The notes below the pieces were generated by a model. It saw nothing but the letters and a program-made list of their open reading frames with translations. It was not told where the DNA came from and did no database searches. A stretch of DNA of 64,000 nt. Source: Nothopassalora personata. Its lineage: Eukaryota; Ascomycota; Dothideomycetes; Mycosphaerellales; Mycosphaerellaceae. Each line of letters starts with the position of its first letter. The first letter of the stretch is position 1. The position numbers were made by a program, and so were the translations under genes. Positions 35,933-48,084 of this stretch are shown here, piece by piece. The stretch spans positions 1,054,001-1,118,000 of the forward strand of contig CM066293.1 in assembly GCA_033816765.1 (NCBI GenBank), in the 5' to 3' direction.

Positions 35933-36804
35933 CCCAGAAGACGAGAGTCATTGCGCTGCGACTAGCACAATTGCAAAGCACCTTCTGACCTTCCCATGTC
36001 TTCGCCATGTGGACTGCTGAGCGCGATTCAGTCGTAGACGAAGTGTTGCTTTGATGGCGTACAGGTCGCTGGAACGGGGAACACCTTGTTGTCCACATGC
36101 AGCATAACAGGACTTGGGTCGTATTCTACAATTGGCTACTACTAAAGGCATAGCTTGGGCATGATATAGGACAACAATTGGACGTGGCTGCTCTCCTGCT
36201 TTCTGCAGATGAGCGTAGACGCCTCGTGCGCCGGCCCGCGCCAAGTCTTGCCGACGGGAAGGAACCTTGTGCACGCACGATGAGCATTTCTTCTCTCTTC
36301 ACGTCAACGCCATCATCACTCACATATCATCGACCAATTATATCGCGTCTCACAAGCACTGCATCGTCAAACGCGATGTAAGAAACCGAATGACGGGTTG
36401 TGATTGCAAACACAGCCACGCGACAAACGGGTCCTGTCGATGTTGTTGGTGAAGCACTGCAGGATGGGGCAGCCGCCGCGTTGACTGACTCCAAACACAC
36501 CAGGAGGCGCTCTCGACCAACCGTTGTCTGATCCCTGCAGCCATGCACGACGCAGTGATACAGTCGTGACAGTCCTCCCGTGCCGTGGCCCAGCATGCGA
36601 CTCTTCCCTATGGACGGCGCCAAAAGGTCTTTGTATTCGTCCGTTTCATCATGCTACTACTTCTTCCTTCTTCACCTCTTCTCCCGTCGTTGTTAGTATT
36701 TTCGGTGCCGGCTGACTACACGTCGCTCGCACCTGAGCAGGAATCGGGATTATAGGATTGGGTCGTGAAAAGTCTCAGCAGGGCTGACACTTGAAAAGAA
36801 ACCG
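35933..36804. other. Intergenic between MED4 and the membrane-protein gene
   Basis: No supported gene. An ATG at 36651 opens a 34-codon frame starting MLLLLPSSPLLPSLLVF, which resembles a signal peptide. It could be an upstream exon of the next gene, but I found no convincing intron joining them. Confidence 0.45.
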
Positions 36805-38403
36805 ATGAAGTCGACCAGGACGAAGAAGCGGCAGGGTCTTGGCCGAGATGATCTGGTTCCTGGGGATGACTTCTGGTTTGCGATGGCTGCGGCTTTTGCA
36901 GAGCGCCAACGCGCTGCCCCGCCGCCCTCGAGCACGATAGTTCTATCGGCTACGACGCGAGTGGACTCCACATCCACCACCAGCGTGGCGCATACGGCAC
37001 AAACCCCGGCAACGTTCACCATCACCACCACAATCTTGTCCACGGCGTTTATAACACTCCCGATTCCCGTCTCGACCGGCGCTGAAGGAAATGGGACTCC
37101 AACCTCAACATCAGCTTTGTTGTCAGCTTCCCGACGTGTGCCGTCTTCTTCACATACAACAACATGGCAACCACGGACTTCGACAATTGCAGCATCAGGC
37201 GCAACACACACGAGTTCACAGGCTCCCACATCGCCAGTGGATACAAGCGCCTCCTCTCAAACCAATTTGCCACCTTCCGCCACTTCATCCGGGACTCTGG
37301 CGACCGGCGCAGCGAACTCAACGTCAGATTCGATGATCGGAGAAGAAGCAGAATCAGGACACTCCGCTCAAAAGAAAGCAATCGTTGGCGGGCTTTCAGC
37401 TTCCATCGCAGGACTTCTACTCATCGGCATCGTGGTCTGTCTGTTCCTGCGGCGGCGGCGAAGACGAATAGAGTCGAAAGACTTTGGAGACTGGTCAAGC
37501 GAAAAAGCAATGCGACAACCAACGCTGGTACGGAAATGGACTGGCGGAATAGTGGCGGCGATGGGCAAAGGATCACCTAAACCGACTCCAGACAGAGCGG
37601 GGAGCATGGTGACGGTAATGGTGGATGAGGAGCACCGCATCATTCGAATGAACACGAAGCATTGGGCGCGACCTTATGCTCCAGGGTCAGGAGAGGGTTA
37701 TAGAGAGTCCATGCCACCTGGCGAGCTTCGCGTAGTCAATCCGGATCCATCACGGCCAGCGTCGCCGGCAAGACTGCTATCAGACTCTACGAGCAGCTTT
37801 ATGAAGAAGCAACGATCTGGCTTGAGCGGATTCGTGTTTGGCACATCGAGACCGAATAGTGGTCAAAAGCAGCAGCAGCAGCATAGTCTGCATCCACTTT
37901 CAAACTCGCAGATCCCGCCCACAATCACGGTTGTCAACCCGGCTCTATCACGCGAGTGCGTTGCATCGTACGACCAAACACCGTCATTTCGATCATACCC
38001 TTCAGTGACTTCCGTGGCGATTGTGCAGCAGTATCCAGTCGACGACCCTTTCCTTACACCGCCTAAAGAAGAGGGCAAGCAGCTAGGCCATGATAACTCG
38101 GCAACTCAACCACACAATGGCCTCAAAAGACCTAGTCTCGCGACTTTGCAGAATGCCAGAGGATCAGCAAGCCGGACTATCAGCCATCTCAGCAGTCATC
38201 TCCTACACCCCTTCCGGTCAAAGTCTGCTACGGCTGCCGTACAACGGAACCGACCCTATTCCAATTCCACGGACAGCACGAGGCATTCGAGGACAAGTGA
38301 CCCTTTCGACCTTGATGCTCCCAGCGTGATGCATCCTTCGCCGAATCCTGGTCGATATGGACCTAGCGCTAATGGGAACTGGACGTTTTATGAAGGAACA
38401 TGA
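36805..38403 (+). CDS. Single-pass membrane protein with Ser/Thr-rich ectodomain
   Basis: 532 residues. About 55-190 is very rich in Ser and Thr and likely heavily O-glycosylated. One transmembrane helix follows (about 192-215, AIVGGLSASIAGLLLIGIVV), with a strong basic stop-transfer RRRRRR. The cytoplasmic tail of about 310 residues is Ser/Pro-rich. The design resembles fungal Mid2/Wsc-type cell-wall sensors, but no WSC or other named domain is visible. The predicted N-terminus (MKSTRTKKRQ) has no signal peptide, which is odd for this topology. The true start may lie in an upstream exon (see 36651). Confidence 0.75.
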   Translation: MKSTRTKKRQGLGRDDLVPGDDFWFAMAAAFAERQRAAPPPSSTIVLSATTRVDSTSTTSVAHTAQTPATFTITTTILSTAFITLPIPVSTGAEGNGTPTSTSALLSASRRVPSSSHTTTWQPRTSTIAASGATHTSSQAPTSPVDTSASSQTNLPPSATSSGTLATGAANSTSDSMIGEEAESGHSAQKKAIVGGLSASIAGLLLIGIVVCLFLRRRRRRIESKDFGDWSSEKAMRQPTLVRKWTGGIVAAMGKGSPKPTPDRAGSMVTVMVDEEHRIIRMNTKHWARPYAPGSGEGYRESMPPGELRVVNPDPSRPASPARLLSDSTSSFMKKQRSGLSGFVFGTSRPNSGQKQQQQHSLHPLSNSQIPPTITVVNPALSRECVASYDQTPSFRSYPSVTSVAIVQQYPVDDPFLTPPKEEGKQLGHDNSATQPHNGLKRPSLATLQNARGSASRTISHLSSHLLHPFRSKSATAAVQRNRPYSNSTDSTRHSRTSDPFDLDAPSVMHPSPNPGRYGPSANGNWTFYEGT

Positions 38404-38811
38404 TTGCTCGAGGAGCAGCGTAGGCGTCGGAGCTTTTTTTTGGGAGAGATGAATGTGCATTCACGAGCCAGATACCCCGAACGAACCAGTCGTTCAGCTT
38501 TGAATTTTTGTGTTTTAGTAGTAGATCGATCATATGTATGAGTAGCATGATAACTTCCGGACCTCCCCGGAATCGACACGTGCTCATCCTTAGTCATATG
38601 CACATAGGGAGTTGTTCAGCCGTTGGAAAGGAGTAGGCCACATGACCCGTCTCGGGTCTCGTAGGCGTGCATCGGGTACATAAAGACCTTTGGAGGGCTC
38701 AATATGTACTTGGCCTCGCTACCGACACTGACCAAGAAGATCACCCCAATACAGCCACATACCATGAAAATCTATTACTTACCTCTACAGATCTGACGCA
38801 GTCTAATCACA
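38404..38811. other. Intergenic
   Basis: 3' region of the membrane-protein gene and the promoter of the first LPxELR-family copy. A CATATG palindrome occurs twice. No gene seen. Confidence 0.45.
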
Positions 38812-39778
38812 ATGGCTACATCCGCTAAGGAGGACCCTCGCATCGCATTCAAGAACCTCCCACCCGAGATCAGAATAGAGATATGAGCAGTTGATACTAA
38901 GCATGTGCGACCTGGTCTGACTGCTGATACTCATGCTTCATGACGTGTAGATCTACGGCAATGTCCTGACCGAACCAGACCAGGACATCTATCTGCAGCC
39001 TACCTGCTGGAATGGGGGCATGCATCATCAATCGGCCAACGGCAGCCATCTTCGAAAGATGGACGCTGCCGTGAAGTGGGACATTACACGCTGCGGGTGT
39101 AGGTGTGATGGGACTGAGTAGCACACGATCACGGCTAGAACGGAGCTGCACGAGGAGGTCATCAGGGGTGTGGGTATTGAGGTGGAGGAGGGAGAGGGAG
39201 AGAAATAACACACGCGACGTGCAGCGCTAGACTGGTGTCTGCTTGTAGTGAATGCTGCTTGGTCGAGTTCAGGAAAGATCACCTATTGAGTCTGAAGCGG
39301 CAGAAAGGGGGCGGCGATACGTGCGATCCTCGTTGGCTTCTCTAGCCTGCAACGTGGAAGGACAGCACAGGAAGACAGCGGACTCTGTGTGCTGTTCTCT
39401 GAGTGAGTAGTGTGTTAAGAGCGCTTTTTTGAGGATCACGGTGAACGACAAGACTCCGAGTCTTGGAGTTGATTATGAGATTGCAAACGGCGAGCATGGG
39501 CGTGGTCTGTGCATTACTAGCGGCATTGCGATGATTATTTCTTTCAGACTGAATCTAATTTTGCATTGCGCTAACTGCCTCGATATACCCACCACAGCGG
39601 CTATAACCGATAACCGCGAGACCTTCGAGGCCAATGTTACGGCCATAGTCCCGCAGTTTTCGAGAGCGCCCAAGCTCAGCTTCAAGATGCCTTCCCGTAC
39701 ATGATGAGCTCGGTCGCGATCGAGCGCCTGGTCGAGAAGTCTGCCGAGTACTTTCAGAACGAGGTCCGAGCGCAGTAA
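38812..39778 (+). pseudogene. LPxELRxxIYE-family copy 1, splice donor destroyed
   Basis: ATG 38812 opens MATSAKEDPRIAFKNLPPEI followed by RIEI and a stop. The exon should end after GAG at 38880, but the intron begins ATATGAGCAG instead of GTATGAGCAG. The rest is intact: a branch-like CTGATAC, acceptor GTGTAG at 38950, then exon 2 reading IYGNVLTEPDQDIYLQP. A G-to-A change at the donor therefore seems to have broken the gene. A further coding-looking stretch ending YFQNEVRAQ stops at 39778 and may be its C-terminus, though the middle is unclear. Members of this fungal family have an F-box-like N-terminal LPxElRxxIYe motif; their function is generally unknown. Confidence 0.6.
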
Positions 39779-39782
39779 GCAC

Positions 39783-40485
39783 ATGACATCTATAGTCTGT
39801 GGCAGACAAGCGGCTCGGACTGACAGCATCTGCAGAGAACAGGCCGTGTCTGCGTCGAAAGCGCGCACAAGCTTCTTTACCCTTCCCACCGAGCTTCGTA
39901 CCCACATCTACGAGGTCGTGCTCACCGAAGTGAAAGTCCCAAGACCAGACGAGCACGCAAGGCGGGAGGTCGAACGTCAGGTCGAGATTCAGAGGTGGCA
40001 GCGCCGCGGTCAATGGGATGATACGGAAAAGGCACCTCACGACATGCCCCTGAAACCAACGAAAAGACCTGCTCTGCTGGCGGTCATCCGACAACTTCGT
40101 CGTGAAGCGCTGTCCACATAATACGCCGTGAACACCTTTACCGCCACCTACATCCGGTGGCGAGAGGACAGCAAGCTCGCAGAATGGCTGCAGGCGATTG
40201 GTAGGGAGCAGGCAGCCATGATCAAGAACCGACGGATCCGCTTCTATATAATGAATCCTGCGGACGTCGGCGAGATGATGGAAAAGACCTACAGCAAGTA
40301 AGGGGTAAGGACTGAATGGGAAGCCAACAGGGGGCAGAATATCTTTAATCTGCAAGAAGGATGTTGTCAGAGTTCTCGAAGTTGTCGACTACGGTGTCGA
40401 GAATGTGGCTCTCACCATCGTAGGCAAGTGGCTAGGATTCGATCGGAACGATGGAACTGTGCACAGCAACTGGTGGGACTGGTAA
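39783..40485 (+). pseudogene. LPxELRxxIYE-family copy 2, one premature stop
   Basis: The frame from 39783 contains FFTLPTELRTHIYEVVL and runs to a TAA at 40119-40121. It then continues in the same frame with YAVNTFTATYIRWREDSK to a donor GTAAGG at 40298. A 73-nt intron ends at 40370, and exon 2 (KVLEVVDYGVENVAL...) finishes NWWDW with its stop at 40483-40485. A single nonsense codon is the only defect seen. CAA to TAA, a CpA-to-TpA change as made by RIP, would explain it. The upstream limit is uncertain; translation could begin at an ATG nearer the LPTELR motif. Confidence 0.65.
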
Positions 40486-41015
40486 GGCTGAGATGTCCTG
40501 ATGAAGGCCCTTTAAGTCCCGCCTGTGATCAGGAACATAGGGTGAGGGGATTGCTTCCGAAGACGATTGTGTAAGAACCTCGACACGGGACCTCAACGCT
40601 CAAAGAGTATCTGTATATAGGCGCAGGCGCACTGAAGCAGCCAGCGCGGTGAATAATCCTTGATCTTCTTACCCATCGCAAAGCTACGCACGACCTCCAT
40701 AAGTGCAGTACATCTGCCTCACATGAACATTTGAGGATGAAATCACATTGGCCATCAGTCTCAAGTGCACCGCTTCGAGCAGAAGCACCTCGCAAATGAA
40801 CGATGGCATCTATGTATCGCGCTGCCTTACGACGTATTCGGGGATCACATGCGAGGCCCGTGCGCAGCTTCAAGCATCTCAAAAAGGCCTGTAGACATGC
40901 TCCCAATGCTTGACCGTACAATCTGTGCCCAAGAGAGAATCACGACGGTAGAGGAGACCTTTGTATTCGCAGGCGCGAGCCCTTCCTGGGGTACATTCTA
41001 AGGCGCAGCGCACGG
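40486..41015. other. Spacer within the LPxELR-family cluster
   Basis: Overlapping frames on both strands (plus 40,765-41,001; minus 40,529-40,921) with no recognisable motif. Possibly decayed family sequence; not supported as a gene. Confidence 0.4.
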
Positions 41016-41530
41016 ATGGCAGGCCCCATCCACGCTTTCAGAACCAGACGTCAAAACTTGCGCAGACCTTACAATACCATCTCACGGGAAAGCTCCGAGA
41101 AAGCCGACGTGCAGTAAGTGAGACCCTAGTCGTCGATTCTGCTGCAGCCGACTGACAGACACGCAGCTAGCAAAGGCGCTGCTGCTCCCAACATCAACAT
41201 GCGCGCACCACTCCTCGAGTCAACAGCAGAGATCCGCCTCCTCATCTACGAGCTAGCACCGAAGCAAGACTTCTCCTTCCGTCCTCTACACCAATCCGAG
41301 GACTTCGTTGAAGTGCAGCGCTGAGAATGGAAACCTGACTCCGGCGACTACCACAGGATCGTAAGAACCCCCTGCACTAAACCCTTCCTTCACTCCTGTG
41401 CGTGAATCGCCCGCCAGGCCTGCTTCGAAGCTCCGCCCGGCTACTGCTCGATGAACATTTTCCGCGCCGAATTCTTCCACAGCGCCGCGCTTCCCATACA
41501 AATATCCACCGCAGTATCTGCGGGTTCTTA
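41016..41530 (+). pseudogene. LPxELRxxIYE-family copy 3, one premature stop
   Basis: ATG 41016 opens MAGPIHAFRTRRQ and reaches a donor GTAAGT at 41114. After an intron ending near GCTAG (~41168) the frame reads MRAPLLESTAEIRLLIYELA and stops at TGA 41323-41325. It then continues as EWKPDSGDYHRI to a second donor GTAAGA at 41361. The intron ends CCAG at 41417, and exon 3 (ACFEAPPGYCSMNIFRAEF) ends at 41530. A CGA-to-TGA change would explain the stop. The gene is small and lacks a long C-terminal part. Confidence 0.5.
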
Positions 41531-41854
41531 GGCCAGGGCAAGATGAGGGAGGCGTGCATGATTAAGCGACTGTTGGTACAGATGGTAATAAGTTTCTTTG
41601 CCTCGTGACGACGACGCTCTTGCGTAGAACGGCCTGCTTGCTTCAGTCAGGAAGATCGAAGGGAGTGAGTGGGCAAGCAGGATGATGTCGTGGAGACATT
41701 CCGAGTCGGAGAGTGCGGTGTCAATAATGAGGCTATCTATCCAGGTCGAGAGGGCGGGATGATCGGGGATTTTGCGTTGAATTGAAGCGATGCGATGCGA
41801 AGAACAGGGCACGTGGTCTTGAAAGAGCTGTGGTGGACGAGACTGGTCAGGCAT
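41528..41854 (-). CDS. Hypothetical 108-residue frame
   Basis: An ATG-initiated minus-strand frame with coding-like codon use (C-ending), including HPALSTWIDSLIIDTALSDS. It converges on family copy 3. No domain recognised. It could be a real small gene or the remnant of another family member. Confidence 0.3.
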   Translation of the reverse strand: MPDQSRPPQLFQDHVPCSSHRIASIQRKIPDHPALSTWIDSLIIDTALSDSECLHDIILLAHSLPSIFLTEASRPFYARASSSRGKETYYHLYQQSLNHARLPHLALA

Positions 41855-42442
41855 CCGTGGAGCTCGTGATGGTCAAAGGGGTCGGACCGGCTACAAGACT
41901 TCAATCGAGACCGCGGACCGGTAGAGAGACGTCAGGATTCCAAGTCGTCACTCCTCTCCTATAGCACATTTTATATCGTAACTATAGCATTAGCCAGTCG
42001 CCAGAACCCATCATACTCATCATCATCATCATGCAAGCCTTTGAGTCTCAGCGTGCAGATACTCGGCAGCTGTGCTAGAAGAAGCGGCATATGAGGCAGA
42101 GACGCCAGATCTCGATGACATTTATGCCTCTTATCCTTAAATCTCGACTGTGATCTTCTTCAGAGGTAGACATGCTTCCATTAAATCTGACCACAAAGTC
42201 AATCACGGGTTCACAATCACCCCGGTGTGATGTCCTCCCTACGACCACAAGTCTGCTGCAGCTGGACGCCGAGACGAATGCTGTGTACCAAGCGTATACC
42301 AGAGAACTTGAGATCGATGTTGGAGCTTGGACTTGTAGCCTGGTCGTCGAGCGGACTCCTGACGCGTGTAAGTCGTGCAATCCAGACCGAGCGCCCTTTT
42401 TGCTTGACGCGACAAAAGGAGATGACCCACAGGTCCAGCACA

Positions 42443-42730
42443 CTATCGGCGTCTAAGATGCTTGAGCCATCTCTGTAGGGTTGGGAAGAGGCTCGTAGAA
42501 GCGCTGTATATGCGACAGACCTGCCCTCTCTTGCGGTCATGAATCAAAGCGGACTCGTAGACGTTATTTTGTAGCTCGATTGCTGCCAGATCCAGGAACC
42601 GGAAAGATGTCAGTCGTCTCAGTTTGGCAGTCCAGCTCTTCGTACACTGCCTTCTGGTGGTCTTTTTCGCCTTGCTCTTCGGCGGGTCAGGGCCGGTGCG
42701 TTCTTTGATGAGTGTTCTCAGCTCAGCCAT
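42443..42730 (-). pseudogene. LPxELRxxIYE-family fragment (copy 4)
   Basis: ATG 42730 opens MAELRTLIKERTGPDPPKSK, then RFLDLAAIELQNNVYESALI, a degenerate form of the LPxELRxxIYE motif. After about residue 75 the frame has no further family resemblance, and other frames take over down to about 42,075. I read it as a truncated or frameshifted copy. Confidence 0.45.
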
Positions 42731-42964
42731 CGAGCAGCGGTTATAGTTGACTGTGAATCTGTAGAGTGTCAATTTGGCAGAGTTTCGTTAGAAGGTTTGC
42801 GTGACTGGGTTGGGAACGGCACAGGCAAGGCTATTATTATGATCTACCGGTATCACAGCCGCGCCACATCATCGAGTTTGCTACTGACTCAAGTCCGGCG
42901 GCGTGAAGATGGCTTGTCTGCTTGGTGAGTAGCTAAGCTTCGTGTCGAAAATTCCAAACCAATT

Positions 42965-43840
42965 TCAAGATGTCTTTCCTGCCCGATCGTCCAAGAAGTC
43001 CTTCATCCCACCAACAGGATTCCCCATCTCGCTGCGGCTGGCAGGCGCATAAACCCTCTTCCAAACAAGTCCCCTGCAGACCGGCAATCTCACCATACAC
43101 TTTTGCTTCGTCGACATGAAGCGATCGGTCATATCCTTCCCCAACGCCATCACGTCCGCGATCCCCAGTTCCGGCAGCTTCAGCTGTTTCAATCCGGTGA
43201 AAGCATCGTTAAAACTCTGGCCCCAATTTCCTTTCACCATGTAAAGCTTGCCCCCACAGTCGCGGTTGCATGTATGGTTACGTCGTGTGCAGAAGTTGGC
43301 TTGTGCGGTGGTGCAATAGACGTAGTTGAACTTGTAGTAGACTCCCTGGCAAGATCTGACTTGTTCCGGGGTTGGCGAAAGTCTTGCCAGATAGTCGAAA
43401 GCGCGGCTCTTGGGGGGTGCGACAAGCCAGATGACTAGTTCACCAAAGTAGGCAGGAACCTCTGCTGTTGCTGCGTGCCGCAGCCATCTCGGTAGGCTGT
43501 GGCGTGCGGGCGATCTTAATGTCCAGTCTGCTTTTAGATCAAGCTTCCAGATGAATTTGTTCTTCTTGAGGAAGATCTGTGTGGCTTCCTGGCGCGTCTG
43601 GCGACAGACAGCGACAATTGGAGGCCTTGCCGCCTCGTTGAGTTCTTTCGCGGTGTCGGTGATAAGCAGTAACCCATAGATCTCATTCCGCAGCTCGCCA
43701 GGTAGACTCAGCAGAGGGGAATCGGGCTGTGGTTGCCATGAGACAGTCTCTCTTTGGACCTTGCAATTGGTCACCATATCTTTAAGCCGCTGTCTGGTAG
43801 TCCGTGGCCTGGCGGCCATCGCAGGCTGGAGCATGATCAT
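42965..43840 (-). CDS. LPxELRxxIYE-family protein (intact copy)
   Basis: Intronless, 291 residues from ATG 43840 (ATGs at 43834 and 43819 are alternatives). The N-terminal motif LLSLPGELRNEIYGLLLI is followed by IVAVCRQTRQEAT, the usual second block of this family, then IFLKKNKFIWKLDLKAD. This combination is widespread in filamentous ascomycetes and resembles an F-box-like segment, but the biochemical role is unknown. It is the only member in the local cluster with no visible defect, and it lies opposite in strand to copies 1-3. Confidence 0.75.
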   Translation of the reverse strand: MIMLQPAMAARPRTTRQRLKDMVTNCKVQRETVSWQPQPDSPLLSLPGELRNEIYGLLLITDTAKELNEAARPPIVAVCRQTRQEATQIFLKKNKFIWKLDLKADWTLRSPARHSLPRWLRHAATAEVPAYFGELVIWLVAPPKSRAFDYLARLSPTPEQVRSCQGVYYKFNYVYCTTAQANFCTRRNHTCNRDCGGKLYMVKGNWGQSFNDAFTGLKQLKLPELGIADVMALGKDMTDRFMSTKQKCMVRLPVCRGLVWKRVYAPASRSEMGNPVGGMKDFLDDRAGKTS

Positions 43841-44114
43841 TATGTAGCCGTGAAAATTACAGAGTCCCGAGTTTGATTGGCAACTTTGCAATCGCACCGA
43901 CGTGTCCAAATGGATATATGCTTGGTGCTGCCATCTCGGGCCGTGTCTCAGTCATCGGCAAGCCGAACTCTATCAGCGCAAGCCAGCCATTCCGTTCCAG
44001 CAACGATGTGCTTACCAGAGCTTACCTTATTACATGAGTAAAGCTGGGGAAGCGTGAGCACGAGGTCGCCAGTCCCTGGTGGAAAGTAGAAAATTATCCG
44101 GCTGCAATGCTGCC

Positions 44115-45644
44115 TCATTCCGTACATCCTTCCTCCTTCAATATTATAGACATCGCCCTCCTAATAACTTTCGTCATAGGAATCACGATCGGCCGCTCGA
44201 TACCGTCCTTGCTCCAGACGTGCTCGGGCGATCCGTCATGCTCATCAGTCAAGCTCCTGATCCACCGCAGTTCCAGGATCCTGGTTTTGATCATGCTGTC
44301 CACCTGAGCAGTGCCAATCTCTCGGCACAGCTTGAAGTATGGCAAGGGAAATGGATCCTTGACCATCTGCTTCATGACATACAGCAGATCGTCTGGAGAG
44401 AATTTCTGCCTGTCGTTTTCAGTACTGGTTCCCATAGTCGCCGTCGACAAAGGTGGGAAGGTCTGAAAGTCGGCGCGGGTGAGGTGAAATTGCAAGAGCG
44501 TATAAGCGTGGACAAAGATGGCCGAGGTCTCAGGTGTCAAAGTGCCGCCACTGTTCGCCCAAGATGCGATGTAATCGTTGATGTGGCTGAGCTTGCCACC
44601 AAATACTTCGTAGATGGGCTCGAACTCAAGCTTGCCTGCCAGGTCCTGTGGTACCGATGGCAGCATCTGGTCAAGGAAGTAGAGCAGTGTCTCTTCCTTG
44701 GTGCAGTCGCCGATGGTCATTAGCTGGGCGTGGTGCCCGACGTTCATCTGTCTCAGAAAGTGTTGGAAGAAGGAGTCGCTGGTGCAGAGGATGACATGGC
44801 ACAACCTTTCCTGCTTTGTGACGACGAGCAAAGTGTCGAGAAACACCTTCAGGGTTAGGGGACTATCGACCAGTGCAGGTAGTTTGTGGGCTTCGTCAAG
44901 CAGGAACACCACAGGCTTTTTTCTGAAGAGAGGTTTCTCTTTTGTTGCCTCGCCCTGCTGCTGTTCCGCTTGCGTGTCAGCTCTTCGCTCTGCAGGCTGA
45001 CCTAGTTGGGACCCCTCTTGCCTGCGGTTCTCCATCTTCAGTCTTAGGATCGTACTCCCAGTACCTCAGCAGACAGCTCTGTAAGGACTCCATCAGACTT
45101 GCGAGATCTGCCACCGTGACTGTGTAGCCTCTTTCGCTATCCTCCTTCTCGTTGAGCTGCAAGACCAGATGTTTGAAGGTCAGCTTGCTCTTGTCCATTT
45201 CTGCATGATGCATCTGTTCAAAAGACGCTCGAATTGCTCACAGAGCGTCAGATACAGAGTTCTGAGATCAGCAAACCCACTTATGCGCAGATCGAATTTG
45301 ATCACATAGAAGTCATCAGTGGCGAGAACCTCACGCAAGAGTGCGGTCTTGCCGACGGATGTTGCTCCAAAGACAACGCTGAGTCGTGGGTCGTTGGATA
45401 GAATGCGTCTTGGTAGTGCCTGCTCATTTCTTCCGCCATGAAAGCCGGGCAGCTTTGAGAAGGTGTGTTTGCGTGGAATGTTTTTCGCCTCCTGGGTCAG
45501 CTCATGGTCCTCTTTCGCCTTCCGGAGCATGTCTTTAGATTCATTGAGTTGCCTCAACGTCTCTGCCGGGGTTTCCGACGACACCTGCGATCTCTCCGAG
45601 TCCCATGAACGATCTGACGTGTTTGGGGGACCGATGGAGAACAT
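44115..45644 (-). pseudogene. P-loop ATPase (ATPase_2-like) gene with a reading-frame break
   Basis: ATG 45644 opens a frame with Walker A (VVFGATSVGKTALLREVL) and IKFDLRISGFADLRTLYLTL, then stops at 45180. Continuity passes to another frame near 45,213 (FEQMHHAEMDKSKLTFKH... to LLRYW) and back near 45,035 to a frame with Walker B (VVFLLDEAHKLPAL), ILCTSDSFF and FGGKLSHINDYI. The stop is at 44115. The second switch could be a 43-nt intron (GTACTG...CCGCAG, phase 2), which restores the frame exactly. The first has no intron of plausible length; the best pair is 28 nt. One base therefore appears to be lost near 45,215. The family is a fungal group of AAA-type ATPases of unclear function. It is either a pseudogene or a sequence error. 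Confidence 0.65.
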
Positions 45645-46299
45645 GGTGCCTCGTCAGCATTGGGTTGTGTGCACGCGTGACGCGACCAAGAGAAACCATC
45701 CTCTGTTCTAGCCATCTATCGTTTCGGGGCATCGACAGATTGACTTGCTATGCGGTTGGGCAGGCTGGGATGGTTAGTTTTAGCCACTTCCACTTGGCGG
45801 ACGAGCAACATGTCTGCGGTGAGGTTGATGAGACTGGCTGTTGCAATCATCATCACAATCGCCAGGTAATGACGACCACAAACATTTGCCTCAGCTAGTA
45901 GATTGTCGGGCTGTGCGATTGGTTGCTTCAAAACTAAGTAAGCTATATAGCGCAAGCCGTTTGCACTGGAATTGATGTTTGCACTGGAACATATAGAACT
46001 AGTTCTACCATCCGAATCAAGCGCCTGCTGTGCATGCAAACACGAGCGTGAAAGGGAATAAACTACCCGTAGATGAGCAATACCACGACACTTGTGCTGC
46101 TACTCCCAAAGGCGTCGTGTCGTGTTCCTTCCTCCTCGCGCCTTCACGTCATCGTCGGTGCCTGCCGCCTGCGCGTCCGATCCCGATCCTGGCACCCATA
46201 GCAACACAAGCTCCCGCAGTAGAGCTGCCTCTCTTTCACTCCCAACATCTCATCATCCACCAACCCCCCAAATCATCACACCCTCAATCCATCAGCATC
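45645..46299. other. Intergenic, promoter of the proteinase A gene
   Basis: Separates two divergently transcribed genes. The last 200 bp are C/T- and C/A-rich, typical of a highly expressed fungal gene leader. No gene seen. Confidence 0.45.
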
Positions 46300-47608
<1,309 letters not shown>

Positions 47609-47965
47609 GCGAGGTGTCTGTATGAACAGTGGCACAGTGTACAACAGCATACTGGCAAGGTTCAGGTGGAATCAGGCCTGGTGAGGCTCCTGAGTGGTCA
47701 CATGATTGGCTTCGCTGCGGCCTAGATTGCACGAACCTGTACCTAATCGGTCGGAGCTCCGCACGACAAGCGGCGGTAGCATTCTCATATCGTAGCATCT
47801 CTGTATCTGAAGTCTGATTGCATTATGAATAGATAGACATCTCAGCATCGCTCTTTTATCATTGACTGCATGTTGTACTTCATGCCGCTCTTCGCGTTTC
47901 CTCGTCAATTTGTACGGGTACCCTCGTAGCCTGATTGACATGGTTTCTCTCGAATCCGGGGGTTT
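47609..47965. other. Proteinase A 3' region
   Basis: No gene seen; normal composition up to the octamer repeat. Confidence 0.5.
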
Positions 47966-48080
47966 GCCTTTTTGCCTGTGTGCCTGTATGCCTGTATGCC
48001 TGTTTGGCTGTTTGGCTGTTTGGCTGTTTGGCTGTTTGCCTGTATGCCTGTATGCCTATATGCCTGTATGCCTATATGCT
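47966..48080. repeat. Tandem 8-bp repeat at the island edge
   Basis: About 14 units of TGCCTGTA, TGGCTGTT and close variants in runs, immediately before RIP-degraded DNA starts at about 48,083. The encoded peptide is simple sequence and not considered a gene. Confidence 0.85.
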
Positions 48081-48084
48081 ATGC

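Noticed and set aside
44079..44723. 214-codon plus-strand frame opposite the ATPase
   Set aside because: The minus strand carries clear ATPase family motifs here; the plus frame has none.
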